Assembly (NCBI GenBank): GCA_029012285.1
Contig: JAQXLU010000121.1
Location: forward strand, 1-59,556
Source of the DNA: Clostridiales bacterium
Lineage (GTDB): Bacteria > Bacillota > Clostridia > Christensenellales > Aristaeellaceae
DNA length: 59,556 bases
Direction: 5' to 3'
Made by a program: the position numbers and the translations under genes. The notes beneath the pieces were generated by a model. That model was not told the DNA's origin. It did not search any database and worked only from the letters and a program-made list of their open reading frames with translations. This document shows positions 58,618-59,556 of the stretch, one piece after another (position 1 is the first letter of the stretch; each line of letters starts with the position of its first letter).

Positions 58618-58747
58618 GCACCCGCTCTGTCCACTGTTCAGAGATTTTGCTCTCTGCCTGTCCACAATATGGAATTCTATGCACCCTCACTGTCCGCATG
58701 TCGGGATTTTGCACCCACTCATCTGTCCATTTTCATGGGTACATTTT
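58618..58747. repeat. Degenerate ~31-bp tandem repeat array (4 units)
   Basis: Units at 58618, 58649, 58681, 58711 begin GCACCC (GCTCTC in unit 2), carry CTGTCC at offset 10 (13 in unit 4), end ATTTT or similar. Confidence 0.62.
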
Positions 58748-58800
58748 AGGAAACGAAAGCTCAGTGCTGCACCCACCGAGCTTTTGTTGCACCCAACCGC

Positions 58801-58867
58801 ACCCGTTTTGCCACCAAATGCACCCAATGCAAAACGAAAGGGCTATTGCAAAACGATAGCCGGAGAT
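58801..58867. repeat. Right island-edge repeat, inverted copy of 33104-33150
   Basis: Reverse complement GGCTATCGTTTTGCAATAGCCCTTTCGTTTTGCATTGGGTGCAT versus left GGCTTTCGTTTTGCGAATAGCCCTTTCATTTTGTTTTGGGTGCAT. Confidence 0.72.
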
Positions 58868-58894
58868 TGTATCATTTCTTGAGTCATTCCACAG

Positions 58895-58919
58895 AAACCC
58901 CTTGATTTTCAAGGGGTTT
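58895..58919. terminator. Bidirectional hairpin between integrase and repeat region
   Basis: Perfect 11-bp stem AAACCCCTTGA/TCAAGGGGTTT with 3-nt loop. Confidence 0.7.
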
Positions 58920-58958
58920 TCTTCTTATCCACCCATAACTCACCCATACCGTACCCAT

Positions 58959-59556
58959 TTATGCATTTCCTCCTCCGTTTCCCGATATTCCCTGAATGAA
59001 GGCCTGCATCCTGTTTGCGCTTTCCTGACGCATCGTTTCTGTGACATGGCCGTAACGATCCAGGGTAAAAGCTGCGGAATAATGTCCCATGTTTTCCTGA
59101 ATCGTCTTGATATCATCACCCGCACGGATGGAATTAACCGCAAGGTGTGACGGCAATCATGCAGACGATGATGATTAAGCCCAGCATCCTCCAATGCCTT
59201 CTGGAATGCCTTCCAGATAGTAGGCTGAGAGAGATGACTTCCATCTGCATGCGTAAAGACGAGGTTAGGGAACTTTCCCTCGTTCCACAAGTCTCCGGCT
59301 ATACGCTTCTGCTCTTCCTGATATTCCTTATGAGCTTTCAAAGTTGCCAGCACAAAAGGAGCCGGATTAATACTACGAGTCTTTCCGTTTTTCAAAGTGC
59401 CGAAGGCAAACGGATGCCCTTCCCCACGGGACTGAGTCAACTGCTTTACGATGTGAATCACGCCGTGATCGAAGTCAACATTATCCCATGTCAATCCAAG
59501 AAGTTCACCGGCACGCATGCCAGTAAATAAAGCCGTAACAATGAGCGCTTCGTTCT
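58959..59556 (-). pseudogene. Tyrosine recombinase/phage-type integrase, frameshifted, N-terminus beyond window
   Basis: MRAGELLGLTWDNVDF...LHDCRHT in one frame; LAVNSIRAGDDIKTIQENMGHYSAAFTLDRYGHVTETMRQESANRMQAFI in the next; one base short between 59140 and 59141. Confidence 0.87.

Noticed and set aside
58618-58747. CRISPR array
   Set aside because: Repeat units are too degenerate, adjacent without distinct spacers, and no cas genes are present in the window.
32789-58960. Direct-repeat att duplication of the tRNA-Leu 3' end at the integrase side
   Set aside because: I looked for GTTCAAGTCCTGTTTCCCGCACCA-like sequence near 58.5-59.5 kb and did not see it; integration at this tRNA by this integrase is unproven.

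Overview
59.6 kb of a high-GC Firmicutes-type chromosome; spore-germination genes, MreBCD/RodA and queT suggest a spore-forming clostridial relative. About 0-32.9 kb is mostly housekeeping: topB, pckA, pepF, ispE, a gerA/gerB/gerC-type operon, a queT-like transporter, maf, and a mreB-mreC-mreD-pbp2-minD-rodA elongation operon. It also holds an aldo/keto reductase, a HAD phosphatase, a small phage-like XRE/HTH/NlpC-P60 module, a glycosyltransferase with an AbrB partner, aconitase and tRNA-Leu(CAG). Downstream of the tRNA (about 33.0-58.9 kb) is a glycan/plant-glycoside utilisation island with three transcription units. One minus unit is GH2-GH3-SDR-GH78-MFS. A second minus unit is a secreted repeat protein, an LplB/YtcP-type ABC transporter, an AraC regulator and a small ORF. 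The plus unit is an alpha/beta hydrolase-PKD gene, GH43, GH2, GH43 and GH42. Island edges carry mobile-element debris: mrr-like and mazF-like remnants on the left, and a frameshifted tyrosine integrase on the right. The edges share a near-identical ~45 bp inverted repeat and related short motifs. The observations I rate highest are: (i) the matched inverted edge repeats plus a ~31 bp degenerate tandem array at the right edge; (ii) a composite operator (CGAAAAA-N7-TATTCGCYAATTT) at identical spacing from TATAAT in two island promoters, with a weaker version in a third; (iii) an in-frame TAA splitting an otherwise open hydrolase gene; (iv) a possible preQ1-type pseudoknot leader masking the queT ribosome-binding site; (v) an orphan minD within the elongasome operon. 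All calls come from reading sequence and translations; no database search was run.
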